From assembly GCF_000290615.1 (NCBI RefSeq), contig NZ_ALAS01000206.1, forward strand, positions 1-64,000: 64,000 nt of DNA, read 5' to 3'. Source of the stretch: Heyndrickxia coagulans DSM 1 = ATCC 7050 (lineage in GTDB: Bacteria > Bacillota > Bacilli > Bacillales > Bacillaceae_C). The translations under genes were made by a program, and so were the position numbers. Positions 33,138 to 42,436 of this stretch are shown here, in pieces. Below the pieces are notes generated by a model that saw nothing but the letters and a program-made list of their open reading frames with translations, had not been told where the DNA came from and ran no database searches. How positions within the stretch are numbered: the stretch's first letter is position 1; every line of letters starts with the position of its first letter.

Positions 33138-34888
33138 TATGCTTCCACCTCCTCACGGGACTTGAGCTGTTGGCGCATGTACTGTTCGTAATACCAGCCC
33201 TTGTTTTTCAACAGCTGTTCGTGCGTCCCTTCCTCCGTGATAAGGCCGTTATCGAGGACGACAATCCACTGGGCGTGTTCAATCGCCGACAGCCGGTGGG
33301 TCGCGATGATGGTCGTTTTATTTTTCCGCTCTTTCCGGATGTTCGCAATAATGGACGCCTCGGTCTTGGCATCGACAGCGGACAGCGCGTCATCCAGGAT
33401 CAGAATTTCCGGATCTTTTATGACGGCCCGTGCAATCGAGATCCGCTGTTTCTGCCCGCCTGATAAAGCCACCCCTTTTTCGCCGACAAGCGTTTCAAGG
33501 CCGTCCGGGAGCATTTCAATATCTTTTTCAAGCGATGCGGTCCGGATTGCTTTCTGCAGTTCCGCTTCCCCAGCCGAATCGGTACCGAACAGAATGTTTT
33601 CTTTCACCGTTCTGGAGAAAAGCACATGGTCCTGCGGCACATACCCGATCCAGCCTAACACTTCTTCTTTGCTCAGTTGTTCAATCGGGACGCCGGACAC
33701 AAGCAGCCGGCCGCTTCCAAGCGGGTATTCGCGCAACAGCTGTTTGATCAACGTTGTTTTTCCGCTGCCGGTTTTGCCGGTGATTCCGACCGTCTCCCCT
33801 TTTTTGATCTTTAAATGAATATGCTTCAGGTTCTCTTCCCGCGACTTCGGATAGTGGAAAGTATAATCGGCAAATTCTATGATATCCGGCTGTTCAACCG
33901 TTTTCGGGTTTTCCGGGTCTTTTACATCTTCCGCATACCGCAATGTTTCATTTACACGATCCAGCGAAGCATTGCCGCGCTGCATGACATTCATTAATTC
34001 CCCGATCGCAAACATCGGCCATGTCAGCATGCCCAAATAGACATTAAAGGAAACAAGATTTCCAAGTGTAATTTGCTGGTGAAAAACGAGATAAGTGCCG
34101 TAAGCAAGGCCGATCGTGTAACTCATCCCGGTAATGATCTTTGTCAGCGGGTTAAAAAGCGCGTCAATTTTTTCGACCGCAATGTTTTTTTGATAAACGT
34201 CCTCCGTCATCGCCCGGAATCTTGATACGTCCGCTTTTTCCTGGTTATAAGCACGGATGACACGGACGCCGGCAACCGACTCCAGCACCCGGTTATTTAA
34301 ATCCCCGAAGGCGTCCTGGGCGACTGTAAAGCGTTTATGGATTTTCTCTCCCAGCACTTTAATGCCGGCTGCCAGAAACGGAAGCGGCAAGATCGAAACG
34401 AGCGTTAACTTCCATGAGATCAGCACGGCCATGGTCAGAATAATGGTCAGCATATACATTGTTGAATCAACAAGCGTCAGAATCCCGAAACCCGCTGTCT
34501 GGGATACTGCCCGCAAATCATTCGTCGCCCGCGCCATAAGATCGCCCGTACGGTTCCGTTCAAAAAAAGGGGGCGCCATTTTTAAAAAATGGTTCATTAA
34601 CCGGGACCGCAGCATTTTTTCCACGATAAACGCCCCGCCGAACAAGTTATACTGCCATATATAGGTCAGGCCGTAAAGGGCAGCTGCAATCGCCAGCATA
34701 ACGCCGATATAGAGGGAAAAAATGTGCGCTGTCATCTCCCCGGTGAATATTTTATCAATGGAATCGCCGAGAATCATCGGCGGGAGCACTTCCAGCAAGT
34801 TGACAACCGAAAGTGCAAGCACTGCAATCGCATATCTTTTCCAATATGCTTTAAAAAACCAGCCTAATTTCCCCAGTACACTAAACAA
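33137..34888 (-). CDS. bmrC: Multidrug ABC exporter half-transporter (BmrC/YheI-like)
   Basis: A 583-residue half-transporter with six membrane helices and one nucleotide-binding domain. Walker A is GKTGSGKTTLIKQLL and the signature is VALSGGQKQRISIARAVIKDPEILILDDALSAVD. The residue after Walker B is Asp (LDDALSAVD) instead of the catalytic Glu, the asymmetry described for the degenerate site of BmrCD. The TTG start follows AGGAGG at eight bases. A short leader ORF lies upstream. Confidence 0.92.
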   Translation of the reverse strand: MFSVLGKLGWFFKAYWKRYAIAVLALSVVNLLEVLPPMILGDSIDKIFTGEMTAHIFSLYIGVMLAIAAALYGLTYIWQYNLFGGAFIVEKMLRSRLMNHFLKMAPPFFERNRTGDLMARATNDLRAVSQTAGFGILTLVDSTMYMLTIILTMAVLISWKLTLVSILPLPFLAAGIKVLGEKIHKRFTVAQDAFGDLNNRVLESVAGVRVIRAYNQEKADVSRFRAMTEDVYQKNIAVEKIDALFNPLTKIITGMSYTIGLAYGTYLVFHQQITLGNLVSFNVYLGMLTWPMFAIGELMNVMQRGNASLDRVNETLRYAEDVKDPENPKTVEQPDIIEFADYTFHYPKSREENLKHIHLKIKKGETVGITGKTGSGKTTLIKQLLREYPLGSGRLLVSGVPIEQLSKEEVLGWIGYVPQDHVLFSRTVKENILFGTDSAGEAELQKAIRTASLEKDIEMLPDGLETLVGEKGVALSGGQKQRISIARAVIKDPEILILDDALSAVDAKTEASIIANIRKERKNKTTIIATHRLSAIEHAQWIVVLDNGLITEEGTHEQLLKNKGWYYEQYMRQQLKSREEVEA

Positions 34889-34934
34889 ACCGTCGTCCTC
34901 CTCCCGTCATTTCTGTTCTCTAACCGCCTTTTTT

Positions 34935-34982
34935 CTATCCGTAAGACAATAGCAAAACCGGATTATTCTTCATCCTCTTCAT
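34935..34982 (-). CDS. Possible 15-residue leader peptide of bmrCD
   Basis: A short ORF behind AAGGGG encodes MKRMKNNPVLLLSYG and ends 46 bases before the bmrC start. B. subtilis bmrCD is preceded by the regulatory leader bmrB, whose stalling relieves attenuation, but I see no obvious terminator hairpin between this ORF and bmrC and no sequence match. Confidence 0.3.
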   Translation of the reverse strand: MKRMKNNPVLLLSYG

Positions 34983-35045
34983 CCCCTTTTTCAAAATGTC
35001 CATAGCCTGGAAAAGCACAGCCCTTCAACATAAAGTTCAAAAAAA

Positions 35046-35360
35046 TCAATGGTGATGGTGATGACCGTGTTCGCGTTCAATCCTCGGGTTTGTAATCACG
35101 AATTCTTCCTGCGGCACGTAAAAATACTGGATCCAGATGCCGTCCAAATACGGATCGCGCGAATCAAGCAAAATATCAATGCCCTTATCCGTTTTGACAA
35201 TTTCATCCTGTTCTCCCGGCGTATCCAGCGTAATATCGTAATGGGCATGGTCGCCGTGCATCTGGGCCACAAAGACGCGGATCATTTTTCCTTCCGCATC
35301 TCCTTCATCCAATATTTTTTTTAACATTTTTGCGGCATTCCGATTGATTTTAACGTTCAT
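35046..35360 (-). CDS. HesB/IscA-fold protein with C-terminal histidine tail
   Basis: A 104-residue protein whose core (INRNAAKMLKKILDEG...IRVFVAQMHGDHAHYDITLDTP...DEIVKTDKGIDILLDSRDPYLDGIWIQYFY...FVITNP) follows the HesB/IscA fold. It has no cysteine, so the usual Fe-S ligands are absent. Histidines are enriched (MHGDHAHYD in the middle, EHGHHHHH at the end), suggesting binding of Ni, Zn or another metal. AGGTAGG precedes the ATG. It lies upstream of bmrCD in the same direction, but a regulatory role for that operon is only speculation. Confidence 0.8.
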   Translation of the reverse strand: MNVKINRNAAKMLKKILDEGDAEGKMIRVFVAQMHGDHAHYDITLDTPGEQDEIVKTDKGIDILLDSRDPYLDGIWIQYFYVPQEEFVITNPRIEREHGHHHHH

Positions 35361-35632
35361 GTTCCTACCTCAATTCTTCTTGTTTTTGTTTCTTTATTAT
35401 GACAGAAAAAACGGAAATCGCAAACCGGAATGCTTCGTGTGATGTGGCGAATATATACTCACAGGACAAACTGCTCTGTAATTAAGTTTACCAAGCAAAC
35501 AGCCGGTGTTTTCCTGCAGTATTGGCTGAATTTATACGGCTTTAGAGGGCTTGCCATGATGGCTTGTTTCAGCTGCACTCCCGGGCCTGGCCAGATTCAG
35601 GCCGGGATACCGGATCTTCACTGGCATAATAT

Positions 35633-35661
35633 TTGCACACTCGAAATATTTGTTGTATGAT
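35633..35661 (+). promoter_or_regulatory. Sigma-A promoter of DHA2 transporter gene
   Basis: TTGCAC and TATGAT separated by 17 bases, about 85 bases upstream of the ATG. The remaining 35361-35746 stretch holds only an imperfect GC-rich inverted repeat (35580-35606, CCGGGCCTG / CAGGCCGGG). Confidence 0.6.
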
Positions 35662-35746
35662 ACTTCTGTTTTTGAACGGGCATGAAAGAAAATGAAAAGG
35701 ATATTCTGTAGAAAGAAGTCTTGCATCTGAAGCGAGGGGGATTGTT

Positions 35747-37099
35747 ATGGCTTTATCCAAAAGAACGGTTTTTTTAACGGCCATCGCTTCCGGTACGATG
35801 CTGAACCCGCTGAATTCATCGATGATCTCGCTCGCCCTTCACAGCATCCAAAAAGATTTCCATTTGAGTTTTTCAACTGTGTCGTGGCTCATTTCATCCT
35901 TTTATTTGGCAAGCGCGGTTGCCCAGCCTGTAACCGGAAAAATCGGCGATATGATCGGGCGCAAAAAAATGTTTCTTGCAGGGCTGTTGCTTGTTGCCGT
36001 TTCGGCAATCGGCGCGCCGCTTGCACCGGCCTTTTTCGTGCTGCTTCTCATGCGGCTTTTCCAATCGATCGGTTCCAGTGCCATTTATCCGTCCGGTGTC
36101 GCACTGATTCGTACCCATATTCATGAAAACCAGGCCTCGGCGCTTGCTGTCCTTTCCATTTTTGCGTCGGCCATGACGGCGCTCGGGCCGACTGCCGGCG
36201 GGATTTTAATCGGGATTGGCGGCTGGCCGTCGATTTTTCTCGTGAACTTTCCTTTTATCTTGATTAGTTTTCTGCTTGGCTGGTTTATCTTCCCGAAAGA
36301 TCCGGAGAACAGGCATGCTTCTTTCAAAGATGTTGTGCACGAGCTCGACTGGACCGGCATTTTCCTGTTTGCTGCCGGGCTTGTGCTGCTTTTGTATTTT
36401 CTGCTGGAACTGGAATCATCTGTCCATATTTGGACCGGTGCAGCAGGCATTGTGCTACTTGTCCTATTTGTGATCTATGAAGCCAGAACGGGCCGCCCGT
36501 TTATCGATGTCCGCTTTTTATACAAACACCGGTCCCTCTCTGTTGTGTATTTGCAATTTATCGTGCTGAATTTATTCAATTACTGTTTGTTCTTCGGGCT
36601 GCCGAGCTTCTACCAGGACGGGCTCCATTTCAGCGTGCACACGAGCGGGTTCATGATGCTCTTTATGTCCGGCGCAAGCATCCTCATTTCCCTCGTTTCG
36701 GGCAAATGGATCGACCATGCCGGAACCGCCGGGCCGATCCGTATCGGTGCTTTAACCATGATTGCCGGCGCCGTTTTCATGGCATTTTTCTTTATCCATG
36801 CCCCGGTCTGGCTGATGGGTGTGATTCTGTTTATCCTGGGCATCGGTTACGGGATCGGTAATGTTGCGCTGCAGGCGGCGATGCTGAACGAATCGCCCGA
36901 AACCATGGTCGGCACAAGCTCCGGCCTTTTCCAAACATGCCGGTATTTAGGCTCCATCCTGTCATCGGTGACACTCGGCGTTGTGTTCGCAAGCGGCATG
37001 TCACCAGCCCGTTTCCTCGTGCTGTCAGCCGTTTTGATTGCAGTAAGCGCATTTTTCTTTCTGCTCAGCTTAAAAACGGCGCGTGCCCGGGCAGTATAA
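35747..37099 (+). CDS. MFS drug/metabolite exporter, DHA2 (14-helix) type
   Basis: A 450-residue membrane protein of the drug:H+ antiporter-2 group. The N-terminal half has SMISLALHSIQKDFHLSFSTVSWLISSFYLASAVAQPVTGKIGDMIGRKKMFLAG, with motif A GKIGDMIGRKK, and motif C-like ALGPTAGGILIGIGGWPSIFLVNFP. The LNSSMISLALHSIQ segment corresponds to motif D1 with NSS in place of DxT. GGGGG before the ATG is the ribosome site. Substrates are unknown. It is monocistronic. Confidence 0.88.
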   Translation: MALSKRTVFLTAIASGTMLNPLNSSMISLALHSIQKDFHLSFSTVSWLISSFYLASAVAQPVTGKIGDMIGRKKMFLAGLLLVAVSAIGAPLAPAFFVLLLMRLFQSIGSSAIYPSGVALIRTHIHENQASALAVLSIFASAMTALGPTAGGILIGIGGWPSIFLVNFPFILISFLLGWFIFPKDPENRHASFKDVVHELDWTGIFLFAAGLVLLLYFLLELESSVHIWTGAAGIVLLVLFVIYEARTGRPFIDVRFLYKHRSLSVVYLQFIVLNLFNYCLFFGLPSFYQDGLHFSVHTSGFMMLFMSGASILISLVSGKWIDHAGTAGPIRIGALTMIAGAVFMAFFFIHAPVWLMGVILFILGIGYGIGNVALQAAMLNESPETMVGTSSGLFQTCRYLGSILSSVTLGVVFASGMSPARFLVLSAVLIAVSAFFFLLSLKTARARAV

Positions 37100-37100
37100 C

Positions 37101-37141
37101 GGGAAAAGCGCGGCAAAAGGAAGCATGCCGCGTTTTTTCCT
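37101..37141 (+). terminator. Terminator of DHA2 transporter gene
   Basis: AACGCGGCA / TGCCGCGTT-type stem around a 10-base loop, followed by TTTTTTCC. A degenerate copy occurs at 40528-40568. Confidence 0.8.
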
Positions 37142-37283
37142 TACCGCCTCTTTTTTGCCAAAACAGAGAGCAAACCAATGCTCATCCAAATTTTAATCCC
37201 GCAAATCATCCGCGTCCAGCAAGCACATTGTGGAAAACCGTTTTTTCAAGTAAAATAGTGCTCAGTGAAAAAAGAGAAACCGG

Positions 37284-38390
37284 GTGAAACGATTGGATTT
37301 TAACATCAATTTCCTTTCCTTTTATGTCATCCAGACAGACGGGGAGGGCGAACAAACAAGAAAGCAGTTCAGGCACTTTCAAACTTTGGATCACGAAGAT
37401 TATGAGGTTAGCAATGTAAAAGACTTTCTCGATGGCGAACTTGAAAAAATTGTAAAAAGGAAAGTGGACAAGCATCCGAAGTCCGAACAAGTGCCGACGA
37501 AAATCGGCCGCTTTATGGTGGAACCGGGCTACGGCCTTGACTCCAATCCGAACTTCAATTTGTTTAACCGTGCGCGCATGGCCCGCACGATCGGTGATTT
37601 TCAAAAAGCAAGCGAAGCCTTTCTCGCCGCTTATTTAGACACCAATGCTGTCAGGGACGGCGCGTTTCTCATCGCAAATGCAACGATGCGGAAATACTTC
37701 GATGAGCCGTTTGTTTTTTTGTTGAAATGCGATTTCGAACCGAAAGTCGCCGCGATTGCCGATGAATCCACTTTGCTGAAAAAAGTGGAAATGGCGATTA
37801 CCACAAAAGGCATGAAATCCATCCAGTATCCATACATGCCGGAAGAAGGCATGATTGAAGAATCAGAGCTGAAAATTCACCAGGCATCCCACGCCCGTTA
37901 TTTCGAAGAATTCTTAAAGTATGTGGAATACGGCGACTCGATGCCGGAAATCATGAAAGCGCAAGTGAAGACGATGGTGGAAGAACATTTTCAGGAAGTG
38001 CTGCATGAAGACAGCATCGAATACGAACAATTGGAAAAAGAACTTGAGATTTGGGAAGCAAGCCCCAAGCGGGCGTTACAGGAGCGGTTGCCGGCGGAAC
38101 AGGTCATCGAAGCCGCGGCCCAGATTGCCGAAACCACTCCGGAAGCCGATTTGCAGATGAAACTGGACCATATTTCGGTGAATGCCCTCCTTTCTGATTT
38201 TGGTGAAACGGTCCATCTTGCCAAAATCGGAGACCGGTATATCACGATCGTCGAGTCTGAATCCATCCTCTTTGAAAAAGGGTTTTCGCCCGTTGAATTT
38301 CTGCAGCCGGACGAACTGGAGAAAGTGCTTGGACGGTTGAAGAAGAAAGCCGGGGCCGGGATAACGGACATCGTAAATGAACAAAAATAG
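37284..38390 (+). CDS. DUF3900 family protein, function unknown
   Basis: A 368-residue soluble protein that I recognise as DUF3900 from segments such as FNINFLSFYVIQTDGEGEQ, FQTLDHEDYE, KHPKSEQVPTKIGRFMVEPG, FDEPFVFLLKCDFEPKVAAI and TTKGMKSIQYPYMPEEGM. It is found in Bacillaceae as a stand-alone gene. There are no transmembrane helices and no known catalytic motif; the C-terminal third is acidic and helical. The GTG start has only a weak ribosome site (AGAG). It is closed by a strong terminator. Confidence 0.8.
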   Translation: MKRLDFNINFLSFYVIQTDGEGEQTRKQFRHFQTLDHEDYEVSNVKDFLDGELEKIVKRKVDKHPKSEQVPTKIGRFMVEPGYGLDSNPNFNLFNRARMARTIGDFQKASEAFLAAYLDTNAVRDGAFLIANATMRKYFDEPFVFLLKCDFEPKVAAIADESTLLKKVEMAITTKGMKSIQYPYMPEEGMIEESELKIHQASHARYFEEFLKYVEYGDSMPEIMKAQVKTMVEEHFQEVLHEDSIEYEQLEKELEIWEASPKRALQERLPAEQVIEAAAQIAETTPEADLQMKLDHISVNALLSDFGETVHLAKIGDRYITIVESESILFEKGFSPVEFLQPDELEKVLGRLKKKAGAGITDIVNEQK

Positions 38391-38420
38391 CGTGCGCAAA
38401 TCGCACGCTATTTTTTTTGC
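38383..38420. terminator. Bidirectional terminator
   Basis: AAAATAGCGTGCG / CGCACGCTATTTT stem with a five-base loop and eight T. It lies between convergent genes. Confidence 0.92.
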
Positions 38421-38423
38421 CCA

Positions 38424-39821
38424 TTATTGGGGGTGATCCAGTATCTTTTTCCCTTTGGATGCTGCAGGCTCCGCCGAACGGCCAATGCCGAAAACAAAAT
38501 AGCAAACCGTAACAAGACCAAGAAAGACAATACCCGCAACAAGTGACATCCTCGTTTCATCATTAAACCACATGCCGATCAGGACAGCGATTAAAAATGC
38601 AATGGTTACATAGTTGGAAACAGGTGCAAACGGCATTTTAAACGGATGGTTTTTCATTTCAGCCTTTTTCATCTTTCTGAACTGGATCTGGCTGATTAAA
38701 ATGACAAACCACGGCACCATCCCCGGCAGGACGCTTGCGCTGTATACATAGACGAACAGATTTTTCGGTGCGATATAGCTTAGCACCACACCAATCACGA
38801 GGCCGGCAAGCACACCGATTGTACCTAAAAGCGGGACGCCGTTGCCCGACACTTTCGTGAAAATTTTCGGCGCCTGGCCGTTTACGCCGAGTGTATACAG
38901 CATCCGGCCGGCGCTGTAGATGCCGCTGTTGCAGCCGGATAAGGCGGCGGTGACGACAACAAAATTGATGATGCCGGCTGCGGCCGTAATGCCGATTTTT
39001 GCAAAAGTCGCCACAAACGGGCTGCCGATGGAATCCAGTTCATTCCACGGATAAAGCGTAACAATGACGAAAATGGCGCCAATATAGAAGATCAATATGC
39101 GCCAAATGATATTTTGGATCGCATTTTTCAATGTATGGCGGGGGTCTTTTGCTTCGCCCGCCGTAATCCCGATCAGCTCAACGCCCTGGTAGGCTGCCAC
39201 TACCAAAGATAAGGCAAAGAAGAAACCTTTCAGCCCGCCGGTAAAGAAACCGCCATGCTCCCACAGATTGGAAAACCCGACGGCATGCCCCCCGTTGCCG
39301 ATCCCGAATAAAATGATGGCAAGCCCGGCGATAATCATAAAAATAATCGTCACCACTTTAATCATTGCAAACCAGAACTCAAACTCCCCAAATGATTTTA
39401 CAGATATGAGGTTAGCCGTTCCGAGTATCACCATGGCTACAAACCCCGGAATCCATGCCGGCAGGTGCGGAAACCAAAATTGCATGTAAGATCCAACCGC
39501 AATGATTTCCGACATGCCGACAATCACCCACTGGAACCAGTTGCTCCAGGCTGTGAGAAAACCTGCGAGCGGATGGATGTATTGATGGCCGAATGTGGCA
39601 AAGGAACCCGTGCTTGGCTCAACGTAGAGCATTTCCCCCATTGCACGCATAATAAAAAAGATAAAAATACCGGCAATCGCATACGCGAGCAACACGGACG
39701 GACCTGTCCATTTAATGGTTCTGGCAGACCCCATAAACAACCCGACACCGATTGTGCCGCCAATCGCGATCATTTGAATATGCCGCGCATGCAACCCTCT
39801 GTTTAACTCTCTTCCTTCCAC
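38424..39821 (-). CDS. Amino acid permease (AAT/APC family)
   Basis: A 465-residue, 12-helix amino acid:proton symporter. The N-terminus [59 protein letters not shown] is the AAT-family signature, and [28 protein letters not shown] is the conserved helix 6-7 region. It resembles the B. subtilis AapA/RocE group; the exact substrate is unclear. The GTG at 39821 is chosen because GCGGGAG precedes it and the N-terminal length matches the family; the frame also opens at TTG 39848. Confidence 0.9.
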   Translation of the reverse strand: MEGRELNRGLHARHIQMIAIGGTIGVGLFMGSARTIKWTGPSVLLAYAIAGIFIFFIMRAMGEMLYVEPSTGSFATFGHQYIHPLAGFLTAWSNWFQWVIVGMSEIIAVGSYMQFWFPHLPAWIPGFVAMVILGTANLISVKSFGEFEFWFAMIKVVTIIFMIIAGLAIILFGIGNGGHAVGFSNLWEHGGFFTGGLKGFFFALSLVVAAYQGVELIGITAGEAKDPRHTLKNAIQNIIWRILIFYIGAIFVIVTLYPWNELDSIGSPFVATFAKIGITAAAGIINFVVVTAALSGCNSGIYSAGRMLYTLGVNGQAPKIFTKVSGNGVPLLGTIGVLAGLVIGVVLSYIAPKNLFVYVYSASVLPGMVPWFVILISQIQFRKMKKAEMKNHPFKMPFAPVSNYVTIAFLIAVLIGMWFNDETRMSLVAGIVFLGLVTVCYFVFGIGRSAEPAASKGKKILDHPQ

Positions 39822-39995
39822 GCCATTCACTCCCGCTGTTTTTTTCAAACATGCTTAAAAAATAGAAAAATAGCATTGTCACAAATTACTTTTTAATTGT
39901 AATATGTTTTTACCTAAAATACAATTGTTTATATACAAGGAACAAATATTTTATTATAATAGAATAATTTAAATATTCCTTTTTTCTTGTTTGAG

Positions 39996-40032
39996 AAAAA
40001 GACCGCCCCTGATGAAGAGGAGCAGTCTTTTT
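39996..40032. terminator. Orphan terminator hairpin
   Basis: AAAAAGAC..CCCCT / AGGaGC..GTCTTTTT imperfect stem with runs of A and T on either side. No intact gene abuts it. Confidence 0.5.
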
Positions 40033-40527
40033 CCGCCAATTCAAACCGTGCATCCGGTCTGGCTACCGGTTATTTTTTTCTCTTACATCATCATTCGATT
40101 ACACTTCTTTTAAACTTCATGTTCTCCCCTCAACAATACCGGCATTTAGCCCGCTGCAAACAGTACATAAATCCGCGAAAAAATATTACCTGCTTCTGCT
40201 TTCATCCTATTAAAAAGCAATATTATCTACCCATCTTCCTTGGAAAATAAACCAAAATTTTTATATTTGTAAATCCTCAAAATTTCATTTGATTTGATTT
40301 TAACAGCTGTACTGCATAGCGTCCATCAGCCAATTGACGCATCTCCCGCGTTTCTCCAACGAAAAACGTCCTTCCTACAGGTACCAATTTATTCTTTTCG
40401 GGTTCTCGATAAGCATTCTGATTGCACGCATCTGGGCTTATCATTCATATATTTTAGCGCTTTCGGGCATTGCGTTCCTTTTTCTGTGATTTGAATGAGC
40501 ATTGGTTTGCTTTCCAAAAGAAGTGAT

Positions 40528-40568
40528 AAGGAAAAAGCGCAGCAAAAGGAAGTATGCCGCGCTTTCTG
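40528..40568 (+). terminator. Orphan terminator hairpin, repeat of 37101-37141
   Basis: AAAGCGCaGCA / TGCcGCGCTTT stem around the same AAAGGAAGTA loop as the DHA2 terminator. The two elements are alike over about 40 bases. No gene ends at this copy. Confidence 0.5.
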
Positions 40569-40643
40569 GTTGATGGTTAATGTAGCCTGCTTTCACCTTT
40601 TCTTGTAAAATGGATGGTAGCAAAAATAGAAAGAGTGGTCCGG

Positions 40644-41336
40644 TTGATAAAAATTCTAATCATTGAAGACGATGTGACGCTGTTTCGTGAGGTGAAAGAA
40701 AGGCTTTCGCAGTGGTCATTTGAAGTTGCGGGGATCCGCGATTTCGGGCATGTGATGGAGGAATTTGCGGAATTCCGGCCTGATCTGGTGGTCATTGACA
40801 TCCAGCTTCCGAAATTTGACGGGTTCCACTGGTGCCGGCAGATTCGCGCGCACTCCCATGTCCCGATCCTTTTCCTTTCTTCCCGCGACCATCCGACTGA
40901 TATGGTGATGGCGATGCAGCTCGGTGCGGACGATTATGTGCAAAAGCCTTTTCATATCGACGTATTAATCGCCAAAATCCAGGCCATTTTGCGGCGGGTA
41001 TATGCCTACACAAGCGAGCAGGCAGTTTTAAAAACATGGTGCGGGGCCACAATCGATTTGCAGAAAAACACGGTCGAAAACGAACATGGATGCATTGAAC
41101 TGTCAAAAAACGAAATGTTTATTTTGAAAATTTTGGTGGACATGAAAAACCGGATTGTCAGCCGCACGCATCTGATCGAATGTTTATGGGACGATGAAAG
41201 GTTTGTGAGCGACAATACATTGACCGTGAACGTCAACCGCCTGCGGAAAAAGCTTTCCGCGATCGGGCTCGGCGACTGCATTGAAACAAAAGTGGGCCAG
41301 GGCTATATGGCCCTTGAAAAGGATGCCGGCCTATGA
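40644..41336 (+). CDS. Response regulator, BceR-like (OmpR family)
   Basis: A 230-residue two-component regulator. The receiver domain has the acidic pair EDD, the phosphoacceptor Asp52 in VVIDIQLPKFDG and Lys of YVQKPFH. The C-terminal winged-helix domain ends NTLTVNVNRLRKKL...IETKVGQGYMA. It is the first gene of a BceRS-BceAB-type module that senses antimicrobial peptides through the transporter. The TTG start at 40644 gives the canonical MIKILIIEDD N-terminus. The next gene overlaps by four bases (ATGA). Confidence 0.92.
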   Translation: MIKILIIEDDVTLFREVKERLSQWSFEVAGIRDFGHVMEEFAEFRPDLVVIDIQLPKFDGFHWCRQIRAHSHVPILFLSSRDHPTDMVMAMQLGADDYVQKPFHIDVLIAKIQAILRRVYAYTSEQAVLKTWCGATIDLQKNTVENEHGCIELSKNEMFILKILVDMKNRIVSRTHLIECLWDDERFVSDNTLTVNVNRLRKKLSAIGLGDCIETKVGQGYMALEKDAGL

Positions 41337-42337
41337 TCCGGATGTTTCTTGCCGAACGTAAAAGCTGGGTGATTTTTTTTGCCGCCTGCCAGCTGTTGCT
41401 GCTTTTCATTGCATGGCTTGATCCGCAAATCGCGCTTTCATCTGTTCTTTATATTGTTTTTTTAGAAACGATTGCTTTTCTTCTTTTTCTTTTCTTTCGC
41501 GCCCGGAAAGAAGCAAAATTTTATCAGAGCCTTTTAGAATGGGGCGGGGATCTTGATACGCGCGACATCGCCCGCCCCGGAACCCCTTTTGAACAGATCG
41601 TGCATCAGGCCGTACAAGCGCAGGCGGAACATTTGCGGGCAGAAACCGACCGGAACGCGTCCACGGTGCAGGAAGAACAGGATGAATTAACAGCATGGGT
41701 ACATGAGGTCAAAACGCCGATGACTGCCATGCAGCTTATCATTGACCGGCTTCAAGACGAAGAAGCAAAAGTGTCGCTCAATTATGAATGGCTGCGCATC
41801 CACCACCTGCTTGACAAACAGCTTCATGAAAAACGGATCGGCAATATGGAAAATGACGTTTATATGGAAAATGTTGACCTTAAACGCCTGATCTACCAGG
41901 AAATCAAAGCGATTCAGCCATGGTGCATCCAAAAAGGCATCGGTTTTGACATTTCGCCCGGGGTTCCGGCAATTGTGACAGATGCAAAATGGCTGTCGTT
42001 TATCCTCCGGCAACTGCTGGTGAATGCAGTCCAGTATAGTTGCGGGACAGACATCTCCATTTCCGGAAAAATGGCAGACGGCCGCTTCCATTTATCGGTG
42101 GCAGACAGGGGATGCGGCATTGACCCGAAAGATTTGCCGCGCATTTTTGAAAAGGGCTTTACGTCTTCTGACCGCAGCCAAAACAGGGGGGCAACCGGCC
42201 TCGGCCTGTACCTTGCCAAAAGGGCGGCGGAAAAATTAAATATTGTGCTTGCTGTCCAGTCAGTTCCCGGCGCCGGTTCCACCTTTACACTCATCTTCCC
42301 GGAAAGAAATGGCTTGCAGCAAATTACAGGCATGTGA
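41333..42337 (+). CDS. Sensor histidine kinase, BceS-like (intramembrane-sensing)
   Basis: A 334-residue kinase with two N-terminal helices (about residues 12-29 and 36-55) joined by a very short loop, so it cannot bind a ligand outside the cell. This is the hallmark of BceS-type kinases that read the flux state of BceAB. The phospho-acceptor box is AWVHEVKTPMTAMQ (His124). The ATPase domain has N-box LLVNAVQYS, G1 DRGCGID and G2 GATGLGLYLAKRAAEKL. Translationally coupled to the regulator. Confidence 0.93.
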   Translation: MIRMFLAERKSWVIFFAACQLLLLFIAWLDPQIALSSVLYIVFLETIAFLLFLFFRARKEAKFYQSLLEWGGDLDTRDIARPGTPFEQIVHQAVQAQAEHLRAETDRNASTVQEEQDELTAWVHEVKTPMTAMQLIIDRLQDEEAKVSLNYEWLRIHHLLDKQLHEKRIGNMENDVYMENVDLKRLIYQEIKAIQPWCIQKGIGFDISPGVPAIVTDAKWLSFILRQLLVNAVQYSCGTDISISGKMADGRFHLSVADRGCGIDPKDLPRIFEKGFTSSDRSQNRGATGLGLYLAKRAAEKLNIVLAVQSVPGAGSTFTLIFPERNGLQQITGM

Positions 42338-42348
42338 CAAAACTGTCA
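42335..42348. promoter_or_regulatory. Candidate BceR-type operator upstream of bceAB-like genes
   Basis: TGACA, four bases (AAAC), then TGTCA, extended to ATGTGACA / TGTCATAT arms. BceR-like regulators bind inverted repeats with a four-base spacer. A TATAAT -10 lies at 42402-42407 without a good -35, as expected for an activated promoter. The kinase stop codon lies inside the repeat. Confidence 0.5.
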
Positions 42349-42436
42349 TATGCTTTTCTGTATTGTTAGCCGAAACGAAGGAAGAAGCATGCCGGCTTTT
42401 CTATAATGAAATCATATCAGAAAGGGGGAACCAATC

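Larger units (their letters stand above)
39850..40643. other. Long intergenic region without a clear gene
   Basis: About 790 bases separating the permease from the response regulator. It contains two terminator-like hairpins (39996-40032 and 40528-40568) but no credible ORF. A leftward nine-codon ORF behind GAGGGGAG (MKFKRSVIE, near 40118) ends in tandem TGA codons and may be a gene remnant. The AT-rich 39900-39990 part probably holds the permease promoter. Confidence 0.5.
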
